Notes under the pieces: model-generated
Told to the model about the DNA's origin: nothing
The model's input: only the letters and a program-made list of their open reading frames with translations
Database searches by the model: none
Shown here: positions 62,461 to 64,000 of the stretch, piece after piece
Position numbering within the stretch: the stretch's first letter is position 1
Layout of the letters: each line of letters starts with the position of its first letter
Program-made: the position numbers and the translations under genes
NCBI RefSeq assembly: GCF_028728065.1
Contig: NZ_CP117811.1
Coordinates: 1,116,001 to 1,180,000 of the forward strand
Length of the DNA: 64,000 nt
From: Lentisphaera profundi
GTDB lineage: Bacteria > Verrucomicrobiota > Lentisphaeria > Lentisphaerales > Lentisphaeraceae
Direction of reading: 5' to 3'

Positions 62461-63999
62461 TCAATGCGTGATTTGGGCCTTTCTAAAGTCGTAAGTTTGA
62501 TGAATGGGGCCAATGCTTACTTTGACTTGATCATCTTCAAATTTATTATTGAGGTAGGGACTCTTAAAGGTCCAAGAAGGACGTAAGTTAATGACCTGAC
62601 CATTGATCTTTGGAAGTTTAAAGTCCTTGTGTGCATGAGGATCGTAAAGAAAGCATTCCAGTAGATCGCTATTAGGACTGGATTGATAGACGATACGATC
62701 ATTTTCGATGGTCAATGGATTGGCTAAGACTACCGTTTGAAAGGCCTCGAATGAATCGTGACTATCTTTATCACCACTCTGTATTAAGTAGCGTGTACTG
62801 CTAGCGATGCCTGGCCCACTAAGAGGACTGGCCAGTTCACCACTTTCGTCCCAAGTATAGCCACCATTAATAAATTTAACGGCCGCATAAGCCTTTCCAT
62901 TACTTGCGAAGATCCAGCCATCTCGCTCGATTTTTTTTAGTTTTTTTCCATGGAAGCGCATGCTTACTGTATTGGTGTGGTAGGAGCCCATGCCTTTAGG
63001 CTGATCATCAATGCGTTGAATAAATAGTACATTTTCGTGTTGAAAGCTCCAGTGAGGGTGTTGCGGACGCCCTCCCTTCGGTATTTCTATCTCGGGAAAG
63101 ATAGCACAGATTTCATCGTCGGAACGCTTACTTAAGGACGGAATCAGAGCCTGGCGGGCGTCGGGATCATCGAATAAAATTCCATACCAACGGTTTTGAC
63201 GGCTAATGCCACTATATTTTTTTATGGCTTTACCACTATCAGGAGATGTCATGCTTAAGGCTGGGTTTTGCAATGTACACCCCATAATAAAATGAGCGGT
63301 GCGATAAGCATAATTAATCAAAGCAGAATCACTCGTGTAAGCTGTGAAATTATCTTTTTTGAGTGATTTTAATTCACCAAGAATGCGATTTTCAATAACA
63401 AAGGGTTCAGGCGCCGGCAATTCAGTTTTGCGTAATAAGATTGCCGCTGCTGGCAGTTGGTAGCTACTGGTTTCGATTACTTTCGAATGACTAGATCCAG
63501 CATATAGGCCTTCAGGAGCATAGAGAAGATTTTTATACGTTTCGAAACTGTTTTTTCCGTATCCCGCTCGGCTGCGACCACCCCCACGACGACCATTAAC
63601 GGAAATTTGAGATTCTTCGATAAAGGCTATATCCATGAGCATGCCAAAGCGTTTACGAACGAGTGGATCCAGTGAGAGATCTTGCATATTAAACAGGGAT
63701 GGCCAAGAATACTTTTGATAGGTGTCTGAACCAACTTCAAACCAGAGACCACTTTTAATGCGTTGCACAGGCCATTCTTGGAAAAAGCGATTGTAGGCAT
63801 CGTAATGTTCGAGTGCAGTGTACCCATCGTTATATTTTCGTTCTTTAAATTCGGGGTCGTTTTTTAGTAGGCCGGCTACTAGATAATATACTGGGCGAAG
63901 GGTTAGGTCATGATTTTCAGTGCCATAGAGCACAAGTAGATTATCTAAGGAAGCATCCTTTACTCGGCTCATTTCTTTTACCACTAACCAAAGTGCCTC
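62461..63999 (-). CDS. Large protein, probably carbohydrate-active, N-terminus beyond the window
   Basis: 513 residues visible; the frame stays open to the window edge (reading EALWLVVKEMSRVKD), so 63984 is not the real start. I do not recognise the family. The first part is helical with aromatic residues (HYDAYNRFFQEWPVQRIKSGLWFEVGSDTYQKYSW, DIAFIEESQISVNGRRGGGRSRAGYGK). The second is beta-rich (HENVLFIQRID, MRFHGKKLKKIERDGWIFASNGKAYAAVKF, YDFRKAQITH). A helical toroid followed by a beta sandwich is typical of polysaccharide lyases and heparinase-like enzymes. It is upstream of two oxidoreductase genes. Confidence 0.7.
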   Translation of the reverse strand, partial: EALWLVVKEMSRVKDASLDNLLVLYGTENHDLTLRPVYYLVAGLLKNDPEFKERKYNDGYTALEHYDAYNRFFQEWPVQRIKSGLWFEVGSDTYQKYSWPSLFNMQDLSLDPLVRKRFGMLMDIAFIEESQISVNGRRGGGRSRAGYGKNSFETYKNLLYAPEGLYAGSSHSKVIETSSYQLPAAAILLRKTELPAPEPFVIENRILGELKSLKKDNFTAYTSDSALINYAYRTAHFIMGCTLQNPALSMTSPDSGKAIKKYSGISRQNRWYGILFDDPDARQALIPSLSKRSDDEICAIFPEIEIPKGGRPQHPHWSFQHENVLFIQRIDDQPKGMGSYHTNTVSMRFHGKKLKKIERDGWIFASNGKAYAAVKFINGGYTWDESGELASPLSGPGIASSTRYLIQSGDKDSHDSFEAFQTVVLANPLTIENDRIVYQSSPNSDLLECFLYDPHAHKDFKLPKINGQVINLRPSWTFKSPYLNNKFEDDQVKVSIGPIHQTYDFRKAQITH

Positions 64000-64000
64000 T

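Overview
The window looks like a chromosomal segment of a marine Lentisphaerae bacterium, probably close to Lentisphaera. This is inferred from AT-leaning base composition, a 16S rRNA gene of Planctomycetes-Verrucomicrobia-Chlamydiae character, a prepilin-like protein starting with a KFTLIELLVV leader, a Ser/Thr kinase paired with an ECF sigma factor, and secreted sulfatase and fucosidase genes. No database search was possible, so every name rests on motif and family recognition.

Layout. 0-1.4 kb: the 3' part of an IS66-family element plus an older fragment of the same element. 1.5-11 kb: mostly minus-strand housekeeping genes: hisD behind an archaeal-type IMP cyclohydrolase (purO), an RhlE-type helicase, and a tightly overlapping run aroE - prepilin peptidase - bioH - bioC - YihY/BrkB - birA. 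11-13.3 kb: a 16S rRNA gene standing alone, with its own perfect 23-bp processing stem and its own terminator, and no 23S/5S behind it. 13.4-36.9 kb: trkH, a frameshifted DUF1294 gene, PPi-type phosphofructokinase, lexA, a CAT-anticodon tRNA, ppc, a polyamine operon that includes an EfpL-type translation factor (efpL-speA-carboxynorspermidine synthase), aroG, purF, an Nramp relative, an atypical ureohydrolase, cysH, folP and pgi.

37-51 kb is the accessory heart. An AraC/PAS regulator is divergent from an eight-gene catabolic operon: alpha/beta hydrolase, TIM-barrel epimerase, class II aldolase-SDR fusion, LsrF-type thiolase, DhaL, DhaK, LsrG-like monooxygenase-fold protein and a second TIM-barrel epimerase. 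Behind it come a secreted SGNH esterase, an S1 sulfatase and a GH95 alpha-L-fucosidase with an inserted F5/8-type domain. Together they suggest use of a sulfated fucose-containing polysaccharide, with an unusual downstream route that may end in DHAP and acetyl-CoA. 51.4-53.4 kb is a complete IS66-family insertion with an 8-bp target duplication. It is followed by an AbiEi/AbiEii toxin-antitoxin pair, a membrane Ser/Thr kinase divergent from an ECF sigma factor, decayed gene pieces (a REP-associated transposase start, a Fic-like tail, a sigma-factor tail), a prepilin-like protein, two Gfo/Idh/MocA oxidoreductases and the C-terminal part of a large unrecognised protein.

Two dispersed structured repeat families are the most novel-looking signal. 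One has hairpins closed by a GGCA loop whose stems differ by compensating changes between copies (18.2-18.5, 42.5-42.7 and 45.5-45.7 kb). The other consists of REP-like GGGAGC-plus-palindrome units (45.8 and 51.2-51.3 kb), which fits with the truncated REP-associated transposase at 57.9 kb.
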